This document shows positions 38,831 through 52,150 of a stretch of 64,000 nucleotides of DNA, in pieces. How positions within the stretch are numbered: the stretch's first letter is position 1; every line of letters starts with the position of its first letter. The stretch lies in contig NC_092564.1 of the NCBI RefSeq assembly GCF_037975245.1, forward strand, positions 28,688,984 through 28,752,983, in the 5' to 3' direction. The position numbers were made by a program, and so were the translations under genes. The notes beneath the pieces were generated by a model. It had not been told where the DNA came from, ran no database searches, and was given only the letters and a program-made list of their open reading frames with translations. The stretch comes from Apostichopus japonicus (taxonomy: Eukaryota; Echinodermata; Holothuroidea; Aspidochirotida; Stichopodidae).

Positions 38831-40455
38831 TAATACTTAATATAATGGAAGAAAATACTTAAGTCATTAAAATATGTGGTTACCATGGTAACTGAGTCCA
38901 AAATTCAAATGTATATACTATTTAGTGCTAAAAGGCATCTAGGCCTAGCTGTTTAACCGCATACCTCCCCTTGATTGACACTCTGCAAACTTGGTACCTA
39001 GAAGACCTGTGCAACTTTTACAAGTTTGTCAAAATACATGCAGAACAAGAAAGGTCTACACAATGGATTGAGGCCAAAGCTATATATAGGGGTTATAAGA
39101 CAAAACCTGTTTTGTTAATTCAGTGAGAAGTTCCTGAATGATGGGTATGAAACTTAAACGTGTCATTATACGGCCAATCAGATGAGCTATGCAACTTCAT
39201 GGGTTGCTATCTTATTTAAGTTTCATAAAATCTATCCCCCTAGGGTTAACAAATTTCTTTGGCTGAAAAGAGGGGCATAGTGTCTTAGTTTTAGCTGTGC
39301 AATCAGTGTGTAAGAGGGAGGTTGTTCATTATCTCCCAAAGTATGGCTAAAAAGCTATATTCATCAACTTACCTACAATCAGGTAAATAAGCACCCCTTA
39401 TTTAACAGACTATCAGGTAAAATAAGCACTTATGCATCCCTTACTCAACCAATGCCTGGGTAAATAAGTGAGAGCGCAATCATTATTGAACCAACAATCA
39501 GGTAAACTTATTTTAAAACCGAGGATCATGTACATTTAGCATCCCTTAATAAACCAATGGTCGGGTACAAAAGCACCAGTGCATTGTAACCGACAGTCAG
39601 GTAAATGAGCACCATTCTTGCAAAAATGGGACATCCCTGATTTATCAGGACCTACTGGCTAGCCTATAACATAAGGCATATATGCCTAAGCATGTTAAAA
39701 TCTGTATTCTAGCCTTAGTACTGTGACTGAGTATGAGGAAGATACGTCGTGTGACAAGACCACTGCTTATGTTAAGTTTCAACATCCTAAAAAGTGATGG
39801 GCCTAAGCCTAAGTCAAATTAAATCTTTACCGTTTAGGATTGGTCTAACTTGGTAAGTCAAAAGTTAGGCCGTACTTCAGGGCTCAGGCCTAAACTAAAG
39901 TTACACTTGGCCTACGTTAGGGCTTGGCGATACCTCACATATTAGTTATTACATAGTAACAAAGTTACTCTAGGCTAGGCTGCACTTGGGACATTTTCCT
40001 TAAAATGTAAATGTCACTGTAGCATTCTCTCCGTGCAAATAAATTCTTAGAATCTTACATTGTTCGGCATACGGTACTACTCATATGTGCCTGTGACACG
40101 TACCGAGCGAATCCAGTCCAGTGGAAGATATTAAATGTGGCCAAAGTTTGGGCAGTTGGTCTTCATCAATGATGGTGAACTTCTACAACAGGACTTCGGA
40201 ATAGTATACGGCAGAATACTTCAAAGAACGCAACTTAGAGTTAGACAGAACCCGTCATGACATACCGCATTGTTTATTATATTCTTCTTGTGGCAAACCG
40301 AGTCAGCCTTCTAATTCTACGTACTAATATTATGATACTGTGAATGATGCGGTTGGACGAGTCTTCTAATTATTGACGCCCGCACAAAACAATACATTGG
40401 ATTAGCAAACATACTAAATACTGTAGACCGCTGTGAAGTTAGTTACTATATCAAA

Positions 40456-41523
40456 GATAATTTACCTTCGGAAAGAAACTACTCTCGTCAGAGTTGCAAC
40501 ACAACCACGTGACTCATGGGGAAAAGCGCCCGCTTTCGGTTGGTAGGTAAAAACTTTTTCTTAGATAAATTGACCAGATACGAAATTATTTTACGAAATT
40601 ACGAAAAATTATTTAACGAATTAATAATTCGTAGTTACGATTTAATAGTTCGTAATTATGAATTAATAATTCGTAATTACGAATTAATAATTCGTAATTA
40701 CGAATTAATAATCCGTTATTACGAATTTAAAATATTTTTCTAAATACCCAGCAGTAAATTCTGGATGTCTCAAGTGTCTAATTAGTGAATTAACTGATAA
40801 CATTCTTACATAAATAAAAAGAAGATAGGTACTGTGTTTAGTCATATTTTTATATTTATTTCTGAAAAAAACAACCTGAAGGAAGAAGTTAGCGGACATC
40901 CCAAAACTCTTCATTCATTGTGGAGACAATTTTCTTACTGCAGACTGAAGGCAATGGCAAACGAATGATACGGTAGTTAGTAGGCTCGAACTTGTGTACT
41001 ATAATGGACAACGAACTAATACTTCCTGCTGGGTAATTAGTGATTCGTGAAATTTGCTGTGATGAATACATCTGTTGAAACCAGAATATTAATATGGATT
41101 TTAGTCTATATTTTTCTTATTTAAGTTCACATCCTATCTAAAGTGAGAATAATGCAATAACTGTAATCTCGAGCATTTGCTGCAGCTCAACTTTGAGAAA
41201 TCTCATGAATTTGAAATTCATATCTTCATGACTGCCCCCAAACACAACAGAATACAAAAATTCCCTTTATTTATGAGCCTTCTTACGGCAAGAAGTACCA
41301 TGCAGAGACTGTCCCCTCTTAATGACAATACCAGCGCTGTTGGAAAGAAGAGATAGGAGTGATCGACATTCAACACACATATATCGTTGCACTATCTAGT
41401 CAGTTTTCCTACCAACTTGGTGCGGGCGCTATTCCCCATGTATCACGTGACTCTCGTTTCAGCGTTACATCCAAACACACAGTAAATCAACAGAGTGACA
41501 TATCTTTCCGAAGGTAAATTATC
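40456..41523. mobile_element. Foldback element of about 1.07 kb with long imperfect inverted repeats
   Basis: The left arm 40456-40555 contains GATAATTTACCTTCGGAAAG, CACGTGACTCATGGGGA, AGCGCCCGC and TTGGTAGG. All recur as reverse complements in the right arm 41403-41523 (CTTTCCGAAGGTAAATTATC, ATTCCCCATGTATCACGTGA, GCGGGCGCT, CCTACCAA). The interior begins with a palindromic 21-bp minisatellite. No transposase is seen. Confidence 0.75.
40570..40740. repeat. Palindromic 21-bp minisatellite
   Basis: The repeated unit TTAATAATTCGTAATTACGA is nearly its own reverse complement, and the later copies are identical. It appears as a repeated 7-residue motif in the plus-strand open frame, which is not a gene. 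Confidence 0.9.
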
Positions 41524-44500
41524 TATGCCTACCCCTGTTGTAGCATATGATGGCATACTCCTATTAGAGTCTATATACATCCAACCAATGGTTCTCATTC
41601 AGGAAAAGTGCCAAAAAAGCAGCACGACTGCAGGAAAACATCGCTTTGACCTGTTATCCATCAGGATCTGTTTTTTTGTGTGGCTTGCCTGTTGAACATC
41701 ATTGGATACATCCAGTAAAGTCTATGCAATGTTTGTTCTTCGACGTACCGTGGAAATTTGTTACATTGGTGACAAGGAAAACCAGTGTTGGCTGCAAACT
41801 TGAGTTTTGACAACGCAAACTTGTGCTGAGATGACGTGAAACAAGGTGGTGACGAAATAATGTGGTGTAATACATTGATGTGATAAGGAGAAAACATGCT
41901 GTGATGACTATAAATAATCTTATAATGCGGCACAAATTCATGAAGCCACACTTCATGAGTAGCGAGAAAATATTATGTGCCGAGAAGTCGCCGCATTGTG
42001 ACAAGAACTTTAAATGTAAAGTGAGAAGTTTAACTGTGAAGAGAAGTCGCTTTGCCACCGGAACTTGTGCAGCGTGAAATTTCCGGGTTGTCATATGTTC
42101 AGGACATCGCTATACAGGCTTGGGGTCGTGGGTTGGGTTAGTTGGTGTGGGAGTTCAGCACCCATAAATTATTTTTCCGTCAGGCCAAACGAGGTAAATC
42201 ATGACGATTTCTGGAAAATAAATGTTGAGACCTAAAATCATGGACGAAGACGTTCAAGGTGGGCGGGAGGTTTTTTACGGTAATAAAAAAAAATATGACG
42301 TAATTTATGGTTTGGGGAAAACTGTTTTCTGCAATTTGTAAATCTTATCAGGGCGATGATCCACCCAGGCTGTTGGGTAGAATGATGGTTGCCTAGTTAC
42401 GGTCGGAAAGGTATTGTTACCGCATCGTATGAGTACATGCAGAACTGCGAGGTACGGTCATAAATTATTGCAAATTAAAAATCATCTGAGATGGTAAAAC
42501 TTCGGTCTTACCATATCACTTTTGAGAGCTCAGATCATCATGAGATCATATCATGTAGTTTAATTGTATGCAAGAAATTTACACATTGAGCGTTAATTTC
42601 TTGCCACTTGTTTGGCAGATTTTTCACACAGTAGTCGTCACTCATCACTGGTCGCGAGTTGTACACTCATGCATTGTAATGTATACAAAGAATGAATATG
42701 ACGAAGTTGATATCAACTGGCAAGATATAGCCATAAGAATGCCACATGCAACCTCAGCTTTCAAAACCTCAGCTTTCAAAATGGCAATCTCGAAATGTTG
42801 ACGTTTCATCTAAAAAAAAATCGACGTTCGTTTTATTTTAAACTTCGTATCATAATATTCCAGCGTGTTATGTCTAAATGTCGACGTCTAAATGTCGACG
42901 TTTAGTATCGAAATGTTGATGTTTTACCTCAAATTTTGGATTAAGGGAGTATAAAATTGGGAACATTGAATTCACTTGCAACCTTGACATGTATAATGGG
43001 TATTTCAGAACCATGGAGTTGTTATATGGAACTCCCTGCTAGAACTAATTCTACGAATAAAATACGTGTTTAGTTGTTTACCATGGTAACTGAGATCAGA
43101 GGACAAATGGATAATTTCATCTGTTATATATCTTACGGACTCGACCAATAACGTTCAAGTTTGGCAGGAAGGTGCCCCCGTGATAAAGGTCAGAGGTCAA
43201 TGTCGAACGAAGCAAGAAATAACTTTCTAGCTAACAATATAAGCCAACATAAATGTTGAACGGACGTGAAACGGGCTTTAATCGTTAATTATTATATCAG
43301 GTTACCGTAGTCACAGAGCAACTACACTAGGCTCAATGGATGAAAGCAGAATATGAATGTGGAACGTTATGAATTCGCATTCAGTCAATAAGCAATTACA
43401 TTATTTACTGACATTGGCGTCGCCAAGAGGTAGGGGCTGGGGGCACGTGCCCCCCCCCCCCAGATGCGATTTGTAGTGTTAAAAAAATAATTCAAACAAA
43501 ATCTTTTCTTACAAAGGACGAAACGTTGTATCAGTGTTCTTCAGTAAAATTTCTTTCCACCGACCATCACAATAACCAGTTGTTTTCTCACTAACAAGGT
43601 CACAGAGGCCCGGCGTGAATCGCTAGTGCTTATAAACTTCACTACTACCCTGCGTGAATTTCAATTTTCAACACTGTTATTTGAAAACATTATCAAAGCA
43701 AAAGGGTTAATTTCCATTTTTTGTATAACTTTTTATCCGCCTCAATTGAAATCATTAACATCAGACAGACTATGCCTGAAAATTCTTGAACATAAAGTTA
43801 CTTCAAGCTGCAAAATATAGCAACAGATTGCATCTAAGGAGCCTAATTAAGGCTAATTAATTAATCAAAACATTTTTCAAAAGGGGAGGGGACACCCACT
43901 CCCCTTAAACCCCACCCCTGCAGGACGGCATTCACAATAAACATTGTGCCCCCTAGTTAAGTGCTGCCTCCCCCCTCCAGATTGAAATGTCTGGCGAAGA
44001 CACTATTCATTAAGGCTCTTTTGCTATGGGATATGCAATTATAACTTGTCCATGGATTGTTCTCTTGATTTTGTTCTTTTCATTGTCATATTTTGAGAGA
44101 GATGTGTTTTAAAACGCGAATAGGATAAAGGTTTGGCGTATAAAATTCCGCTTTCATGTGATGTGATTCATTTTTTATCACAAATAACGTTCTCCTGTAG
44201 AAGGCTTTCCTCATTAGCTACAGTACGTGTGGAACGAGATACTTCTCTGAACAAGTTAACTTTGAGTCAGTGGTTGACACTCTTAGTCAAAAGTCCCGTG
44301 TGACGGTCGTATGAAACTTGATTGTCGTCTGCTTAAAAACGCAACATCTTCAAGTTGGACAATAAGTACGGTATTGCAGATCTAGATGTGTGATAACTGC
44401 GTGTCACTATACCCACACGTACGCCATATTATCATGCAGTGTATCTAGTGCAAATGCTTGATATCGTTAACACATTCAGGGCCGGACGTAGCCACTGGGG

Positions 44501-46066
44501 GAAAATATATATACCCTGGCAATATTTAAAGTTGTGCTACAAAAATGGAGTTTAAACTTGGAAATAATAGCAACAATTGGCATCTACGTTCCCTTAATTA
44601 TACCGAAACAAATATCTTCAAAGTGGAGCTTGGGAGATCCCCTTCCCCTTATACTTCTCGCCAGGATAGCTCCGTTACTCAAAACTCTTGCTACCGGCCT
44701 AAAGGTATTGTTGTTCTCCACAAAAAAATGATTGTTTATTTGTGTTTTTTTGTCAAGGTTGCTCAACTTTGGCAGTAACTGGGATTATTAGCTTATTACT
44801 TGCTGTGTATATTTTCAATTTGGATGATTAATGATCTCGCCGTTTACTTTCAACGTGTCCTTTTGAAATTGTTAATCCCAGGGGCAAATCTGACATGCAT
44901 TTGCAGCTGCCGGAAGATTAACTTGTTCCTATATTCACCAAAATCAAATGTGTGTCTAGGGATTTGAGATAGCATAGCATTGCTAAAATTGGCGTTGTTG
45001 GTCAAGTTGTGTCAGGACAACTAGCTCGGTCGAACCGGTAGATGAATATGTCGTATGTAACTTAACATATGCAAAAACAAAGATGGTTTGCTGAAAAGGG
45101 CAGTGTTTTGTTTTTCTGTGAATTTAATAGCTTTGCCCATGGAGAGATTTGAATTGCTATTCTTTAATTCGACGGTCAAAATTTTATCGGTTTTGACGAA
45201 GAAGTTCTCTAACTTGATCATTGTCTTCGACAGTGACTTTAATTGTGACCTTGCATCTATTTCTACATTATCTATACATTTGATCTATTTTGACAAATGC
45301 GTATGTTTTCTTTGTTGTGTGTGTGCGTCTATTTAACATTAGTTTGTTAAATCCGGATGGCTGACGGGATTGTCGATGGTGTCAAAGCTGGCGGTAATTT
45401 AAGAGTTAGAGTGTGAATTGAACTTTTAATAAGAATTGTAGTTCAGATGTAACTTTTGTTGACCGTAGGACGTGTGATGGAGTTCGGAGAGGTTGTTTTA
45501 ATAATAGGCTATAACAGTTGTTCGCCATGTAGCTGCCGCGACCTTTCAATGTTGCATCGTTATTAGCTGTTATCAATATATCTTTCAACTGGAACCGCAT
45601 TCTCCGTTCCGTGTTTAAATTGGGAACCCAACAATATTATTTTTGTTTGTAAACAGATATATGTTTGTTTTTGTAAAGTGATAGAATCAGTGGTGATTTT
45701 ACCCACGGTTTAGTTACTACGGTAACAGTCTATGCTGAAAGTTATCTCCAATGCTGAAAGGTTACCAACATAACTATTTTTAATCTGTAAAAAAATATGT
45801 ATATAATAATAACAAATATGAAAAAACAGCCCGGTTGATTTCTGGGGTGTAGGATGTGCATTTTAGTTCTAATTTTCATTGCAACTCCCATAGCGTAGCA
45901 GAGGGTAGATCTTTCTTTGACATTGGTATTATACATTATTGTGAATGTAATTGTAAAAAAGAAAAAAAGTGAAATAAACGAAACGAAACGAAACGAATAT
46001 GGTGTCCTAAATTGTCATATAAAAACGAGGGTTCATGAAACTGATTTCTCTGTTTCTTCAAATGGA
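41524..46066. other. Stretch without a confident gene
   Basis: Contains poly-C/poly-G tracts (about 43450) and the dispersed repeat at 44020-44500. It also has a short AACGA repeat at 45978-46000. TTGGTGACAAGG at about 41765 is preceded by TTACA and could be an LTR end with a primer-binding site, but no second LTR or coding sequence supports this. Confidence 0.45.
44020..44500. repeat. Dispersed repeat, copy 2 (related to 16890-17300)
   Basis: Same order of blocks as at 16890-17300, ending GGGCCGGACGTAGCCACTGG before a G-run. Confidence 0.7.
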
Positions 46067-46076
46067 GACTAAAATG

Positions 46077-46355
46077 GCCGTGGCTATTCTTACGACTAGT
46101 CGTAACAATTATTTATAAACTATTCTTACGACATCGGCGAATTCATGCGAATTCAAAGTAAATAAAGCAACTGCGCATGTAGTAGGGGTAACCCTAACCC
46201 TAACTCTAACCCTCAATCCAACCCTAACCCTGAACCTAACCGGAAATTATTGTTACTCCTGGTCGTAAAAATAGTACTCCTAGTCGTAAAAATAGCAACT
46301 GCGCATGCGCAAGAGGTCATTATTATTACAACTAGTTGTAAGAATAGCCACTTTG
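46077..46355. mobile_element. Non-autonomous DNA transposon (MITE), Mutator-like by target duplication
   Basis: Terminal inverted repeats match over about 30 bp: left GTGGCTATTCTTACGACTAG, right in reverse GTGGCTATTCTTACAACTAG, each followed by T(C/T)GTAA. GACTAAAATG flanks it on both sides (46067-46076 and 46356-46365), a 10-bp target-site duplication as in Mutator-like elements. It carries a telomere-like array inside and lies about 300 bp upstream of the proteasome gene. Confidence 0.8.
46189..46241. repeat. Telomere-like (CCCTAA)n array, degenerate
   Basis: About eight hexamer-like units of ACCCTA/CCCTAA with substitutions, on the plus strand. It lies inside the MITE, so it came with the element rather than from a chromosome end. 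Confidence 0.9.
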
Positions 46356-46657
46356 GACTAAAATGTGGCTCACCTCCCCCAACCCCACCCCACCCCTCCC
46401 ACCACGAAGCATGACTAATCCTGACTACAGGACTCAGACGTGTCAAAGTATGTTTCTGAATAGCTAGATTTGTCAATGGCACTAAAGTTGCTGAGGAAGA
46501 ACGCTGCCTTGCCTTCAGCATGTTCCGCGATGGTTTCAGTTGGCGTGCCATAGATTATTGATCATTGTCAACGTGAGATTGAAGTGAATCAGCGAAAAGT
46601 GAAGCAAAAACGTTCAAACATTTTCCGGGCGTTTGAAATTTTCCAAACCAAGTAATC

Positions 46658-49600
46658 ATGACAGAGAGATATAGTTTTTCATTAACAACTTTCAGGTAAC
46701 ATTCCATGATTCAAGAATTATATTCGTATACATTTTGTTGAGCATTATCCATGTGGGTATGATAAGTATAATCTACATTTATGTTGACCGAAGCCTATCC
46801 GCATGCATTTCATTGAGCTCAGTTTCGCGATAAAGAACTAGACTACAGTAATGTCAGTATGCTTGGCTATCACCATTTGTTGTCACCCTTGTCAGAATAG
46901 TTCCAAAGTAAGGCTAGAGATCTATCAACTCACATTATATGAAAAGCTTTGGAAAGGAGAAATCCTTTTGTAAGGACGATGTGTCAACAGTTACGAATGC
47001 ATGCATGTAGTAATGAGCAATTGTGTGTGTTACTAGGCTAGGTCAAACCCTCTGAAATTCTAACATGGGAGGAATACAATAGAAGTTTCGGCTGTAGGCC
47101 CACTTGAAATAGCATCGGAACAGGTATTTGATAGACTACCCATAAACAATTCAACTCTGTCCGAAACTCCGAACAATGTCTGCACGAACAGGAAATTTGC
47201 AATCATTGATGCAAATTTTAGGATAAACATGGTCCGCCTCAAGTCAAGGAATGGCATTTGTCCTTCTTTGCCCTCTGATATCATTCTTTGTATGTTTGGT
47301 GCATCATACTTAAACACAAACATTGATGAATATATGTTACTATTCCTGATGCATTCTACTCATTAGTTTTACACATTCTATGTAGTTATCAATGAATTTT
47401 TCTTGTCTTGTTCTTGTTACAGTCCATCTGGAAAGCTTGTACAAATCGAGTATGCCCTCAGTGCTGTTGCAGCTGGAGCCCCATCAGTTGGTATCAAGGC
47501 AGCCAATGGAGTAGTTATTGCAACTGAGAAGAAACATAAATCTGTCCTGTATGATGAACATAGTGTTCACAAGGTTGAGTTGATAACCAAAAACATTGGC
47601 ATGGTTTATAGTGGAATGGGCCCAGATTACAGGTATGTTGTCCTTATTTAACAAAAGGGAACAATGAAACAATATATTGCCAAAGAATAATTGTTAGTTT
47701 ACTACAAATGGAATGCTGCATTTATTTGCAACATCATTACATGTTCCTTTAGTGTGAGCACCTATCTTCAATTCCAAGAAGGAGTACAATCCACTTGAAA
47801 ATAAAAAACACAGATTGGTCTTTACTTGCAGTTTGAGTTAGTTGCGAGATAAGCACATTTGTTCCTATAACTACCTGTGAATGGAAGTATGTTTTCATAT
47901 TTTGTATTTTACTGAAAAAAAGTTGATGATAACCAGTTATAGTTACCATTGACACAAATTGGGCAGATAAAAGATGTAATGTTAAGTTACATTTTCGAAA
48001 TTTCCTATTCCTTGCCAAAGGTAAAAGTTATATGCAGTGGTTTGTGAGTGTGTTTGTATGTGATACATTTGTTTGTAAATGCTAACTTCAAAAGTCTGTC
48101 TTGGATGAACCTCATACTTGGTGTGTAGATACACCATATTGAGTAAAAGAACCTTATGTTTTCTGTGAAGGTAAAAGGTCATGGGAGAGGTCAACATAGG
48201 TCAGAGAACTGTGTAATCATGATCACTCCCATTATAAACCTGGTTGAAATTTCATACTTGGCATGTGGGTTCATCTTAGTGAGCACAGTACATGGGTAAG
48301 AATCGTACAGGTTATGTTTGTGCAGTGTCACTTTATATGTTGTCATATAATTATGGCAAGGAATCAACCTTTTAGCTTGCTGGTTGTTCATAGTTTAGGT
48401 GTTGTGCCAGGATGTGTAGATCCTTTTGTTATTGAACCTCATTGCCCTTCCCCAACTTGTCCTCACCCTGTTGGTAAAGAGACTTTGAGAAATCTTACCA
48501 TGAGACCGAGTCAATGTTACAGTAAGAAATAGATCTTGTCACCTTTCATATGAAATCGCTCTACTGGGTTTGGAGAGAGATGTTGTGGGCTTGTTAAGCT
48601 ATCCTGCAGCTTTACATTATTCTCAAGCTTCAGATACTAAACTATGAAACTGGTTATTTAGTGCTCAGGTAAAAATTCCTTTTACCTCAACAAGCATCAT
48701 GAAAAGATCTTTTAAGACATTGCTTCTATATATTTTGTATTCATGTCATAATTATCTGAAAATCTGTGGACATTTTTCAGGTTGTTGGTGAGGAGAGCTA
48801 GAAAGATTGCACAGGTGTATTTCCTCACATACCAAGAGCAGATCCCAACAGCCCAGCTTGTCCAAAGGTTAGCATCAGTCATGCAGGAATATACGCAAAC
48901 TGGGTGAGTACAGATATTATATCTTTATGAATAAATGTTCTGCCGTACACCAAGACTACTCTGTCACGTATCTTTGCAGTTTTAAACATTAATGTGTTTG
49001 CAATTTGAAATATAAATATACATTTATATAAACATATACATGTAATGAGTTGGAAAACCAGTAGGGAAGGTCTTCATATCACTGTAGCCTTTGGCCACTT
49101 GTATCAGACAATTATTTATCATGCTCTCCCCAGATGTTTTCCTAAATGGGATGTAAATAGATGGCAATTGATAAATTCTGCTTAAATTTCATACTATTAT
49201 TTACATTTATTATGATGTATGTTTATTTCCTACAGTAGATGTGTTTCAAACATTTTAACTAGATTAACAAGAAATCTTTACCATTAGTGGACAATATGAA
49301 TCTAAGAGACTGACTTCGGTTAGCTTGCGGCTTTGATAAGCCAATGATGGCTTCTTCGCAAGTTCCTGCTTGCAGGAGGATCTAAAATACATACATACTT
49401 CAATTGAAGATGAATGATACTTCTTAATTGATTTTTATGACAAGACACTTTTTATACTAAGAAAAATGCATTAACCATGTTTGAATACAGTAAGGTCTTT
49501 CCTAAATGGGAATTGTAAGTGTATAATTGCTTAAGCCAAAGATTTTGTGCACACAAAAAGTAGTACACATTGGTGTACCAATTAAAAATGCTTACATACA

Positions 49601-50850
49601 GTATCACATTGATATGATCATGACCTTGTGATACAATACTCTACAGTGAAAGGAAAAATAATGTTAGCAGAACATAATCTTTTGATAACATTCTCTTAAA
49701 TTAACATTGAGAATTAGTATTAACTTAAATTTTTAGCTTGACAGTTAAACCATACATTTAGTTATATGGGATGCAAAAGTTTCTTTGCTGAATTAACCAA
49801 TTAAAATAACCTAATAAGTATTGTAGCAACAGCCAAGTGGTTGTAATCACACATATCTCTTAGCTAGAGATGCGTGGTAATACCCTTATATGTAAATATT
49901 ACTTTCAAATGCAACGTTGAGTTGTAAGAGCTGTGTATCATGTGATCTCTTTATCTTCCTTCATCAGTGGTGTCAGACCATTTGGGGTTTCCCTGCTTGT
50001 GGCTGGATGGGATGAGGATGACCAGAAGCCCTTCCTCTTTCAATGTGATCCATCTGGAGCCTACTTCCCCTGGAAAGCTACGGCCATGGGAAAGAACCAC
50101 ATTAATGGCAAGACCTTCCTAGAGAAACGATACAACGAGGATCTTGAATTGGAAGATGCTGTTCACACAGCAATCTTAACTCTTAAGGTGCGGTATGATC
50201 ACTCAATCAATTTGCTATAGTGTGTACACTACTGTAGTTATGGATGCTTATAAGTAACTGCATTGCTTGGAGTGATGTCAGATTTAATTAGACAGAAGAT
50301 GTGCTATTAAAATACACAAGTTTGAACTTTCCTTTATTAACTAAGGAAGCAAATGATGATAATGCCTTTAATGATTTATGTGCAACAAGTATTTAGCAAA
50401 TCATATGGAGATGACCATAATAATAATTATAATGGGTTGTCATTAATTTTGACTATTGGTCATAAATTATATGTTATTATGAATTGTACATTGTTTGGAC
50501 TCTTGTTGGAATGATAATAAAAAAAGGAAAAAAAAAAGAAAAAAAATTTTATAATGGTGATTTATCACAGAAAACATAGTACATTATTTATAAGGCACTG
50601 ATGAAGCTTGGGAGCAACTCCTTCCCCCTCCCCCCCACCTCCCCCTCCTTCCTTACTTTCATGGAAAGTTGTATTTCTCACCACAAACATACTTACGTAG
50701 CAATGCTGACATAAATTTCATTTACATTTGCAGGAAAGCTTTGAAGGACAAATGAATGAAGACAACATTGAGATTGGTATCAGCAATGACAACGGATTCA
50801 GGAGGCTAGAACCAGCAGAAATTAAGGATTATCTTGCTTCAATTGCATAG
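46658..50850 (+). CDS. PSMA2: Proteasome subunit alpha type-2
   Basis: Five exons, 46658-46695, 47423-47632, 48781-48903, 49968-50187 and 50734-50850, join in phase to 235 residues (human protein 234). Alpha-2 is one of the seven inactive outer-ring subunits of the 20S proteasome, in cytosol and nucleus. The N-terminal alpha-subunit signature is seen ([12 protein letters not shown] joined across intron 1 to [12 protein letters not shown]). Also present are [84 protein letters not shown] and the C-terminal ESFEGQM and [17 protein letters not shown]. No catalytic threonine is expected or present. All splice sites are GT-AG and the gene looks intact and functional. Confidence 0.97.
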
Positions 50851-52150
50851 ACCTTGCCATCTTGTTTTCTCAAATTTGGTAAAGGTAGAGTTTCATGAAA
50901 GAAGTCCTAACGTAACATGTTTGTATTCTATCTCCCAGGACTTCTTCTATAATTATGACTGTTGTGCTTGAAACTATGAGTCAAGATGTGAGTAACAGTT
51001 GTACAGCAAGTCTGTCTTGACTTTTGACAAGAACTGAATTACCTGTTGAAAGTAGATATTTCATTCTATGTCCGATGATCCTCCTCAAGTAAAGAAACAC
51101 TGATTACTTTTAGTTAAGGTCTATAGAAATTAGACCTGAATTAGTGAGGTTTTTCATTTTGTGTCATGCCATATTACTATACTTGGAAAAATATAAAACT
51201 AGTGTTATGTTCAGTAATGTTGAAAAGATCTCTTGATCCAGTAACAACATGAGTCCATGATGAAAGAATATCCTTGCATTGCGAGAAAAAAGAAAAATTG
51301 TACTATGGTGAAGGCTAAAACCCATTATGAAACGGGTGGGATTAAACATGATAGAAAAATGCTATTTCTCCACATTCAAAGGTTACATACTTTAGAGTCT
51401 TGGCTAGTATGCAGAACAGGTGGTTGTCAGTTATCAATTATCATTTAATAAACCAGTGTGTTTGTGGTATTGTATTTAGTTACAATTGGTGTACTACCTA
51501 ACAGCATTCCTTAGCTTCCATATCTCAGTAGTGAAAACTGGTATTTTAGGATATTCAAATTAACGCAGAGTATTTCACCTTCCCATGATTCTGTAAATCT
51601 CAAGTGGGCACCTATTACAGAGTGACTGATGTTTGTATGACAGCAGCAGAAATGGCTACAGATCCCTGTAACTTGAATACATGTTGGCATTTAACCAGCA
51701 GATGGGCTTCATTATGTGTGTTATCACACCTTGTACCTGTGTATTTTTGAGATGAGACACCAGTTACCTTGCTTTTTCTGCTTTCTGCTCCATGGGCTAC
51801 CTTTATCAGGATAGGTTCCATTTGAAATCAGAAAAGGTGTAATTGGTAATTGTATTATAAACGGGTTAGGCAGAGAACGATGACTACCTTGAACACTATA
51901 CTTGAGTAGTGTAGTGTCTGTGGAAATGCAGGAGATTTGGTCCACTATTCCTATTGAGAAATGTGACAGACAGTTGTGGTTGTCTACCTGTAGTTGTGCT
52001 TGTCAGGCAGTCATACCAATTTGATTTTTTTGTTGGGTCACTACAGACATTTTGTGTTCTTGTAAGTGTTGTTTCTCATTTTCTCAATGTACAATATCCA
52101 TTTTGTTTACTATGTTTGTTGAAACATTAAAGCATACAAAAAGATTTTTC
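50734..52150 (+). other. PSMA2: Last exon and 3' untranslated region of PSMA2
   Basis: After the TAG at 50848 about 1.3 kb of AT-rich DNA runs to ATTAAA at 52126-52131, the best visible polyadenylation signal. Short open frames in this region have no coding character. The true cleavage site is not visible. Confidence 0.45.

Larger units (their letters stand above)
31651..40455. other. Long stretch without a confident gene
   Basis: Contains dispersed repeats (35395-35760, 36490-36860 and 38145-38830) and degenerate AGGTAAATAAGCACC-type tandem repeats near 39370-39610. An open frame at 33250-33490 has fair codon composition but no recognisable domain. A Cys-rich candidate exon at 34050-34144 and a candidate at 34495-34626 are discussed under findings. 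Otherwise nothing is seen. Confidence 0.45.

Noticed and set aside
41537-41790. LTR followed by a primer-binding site (TTACA then TTGGTGACAAGG)
   Set aside because: No second LTR, no gag or pol coding sequence, and the supposed LTR start cannot be fixed.
46189-46241. Chromosome-end or fusion-point telomere
   Set aside because: The array is short, degenerate and contained within a MITE with its own target duplication.
47060-47323. Minus-strand 87-codon open frame in PSMA2 intron 1
   Set aside because: No domain recognised, no splice context and antisense to the host gene; treated as chance.
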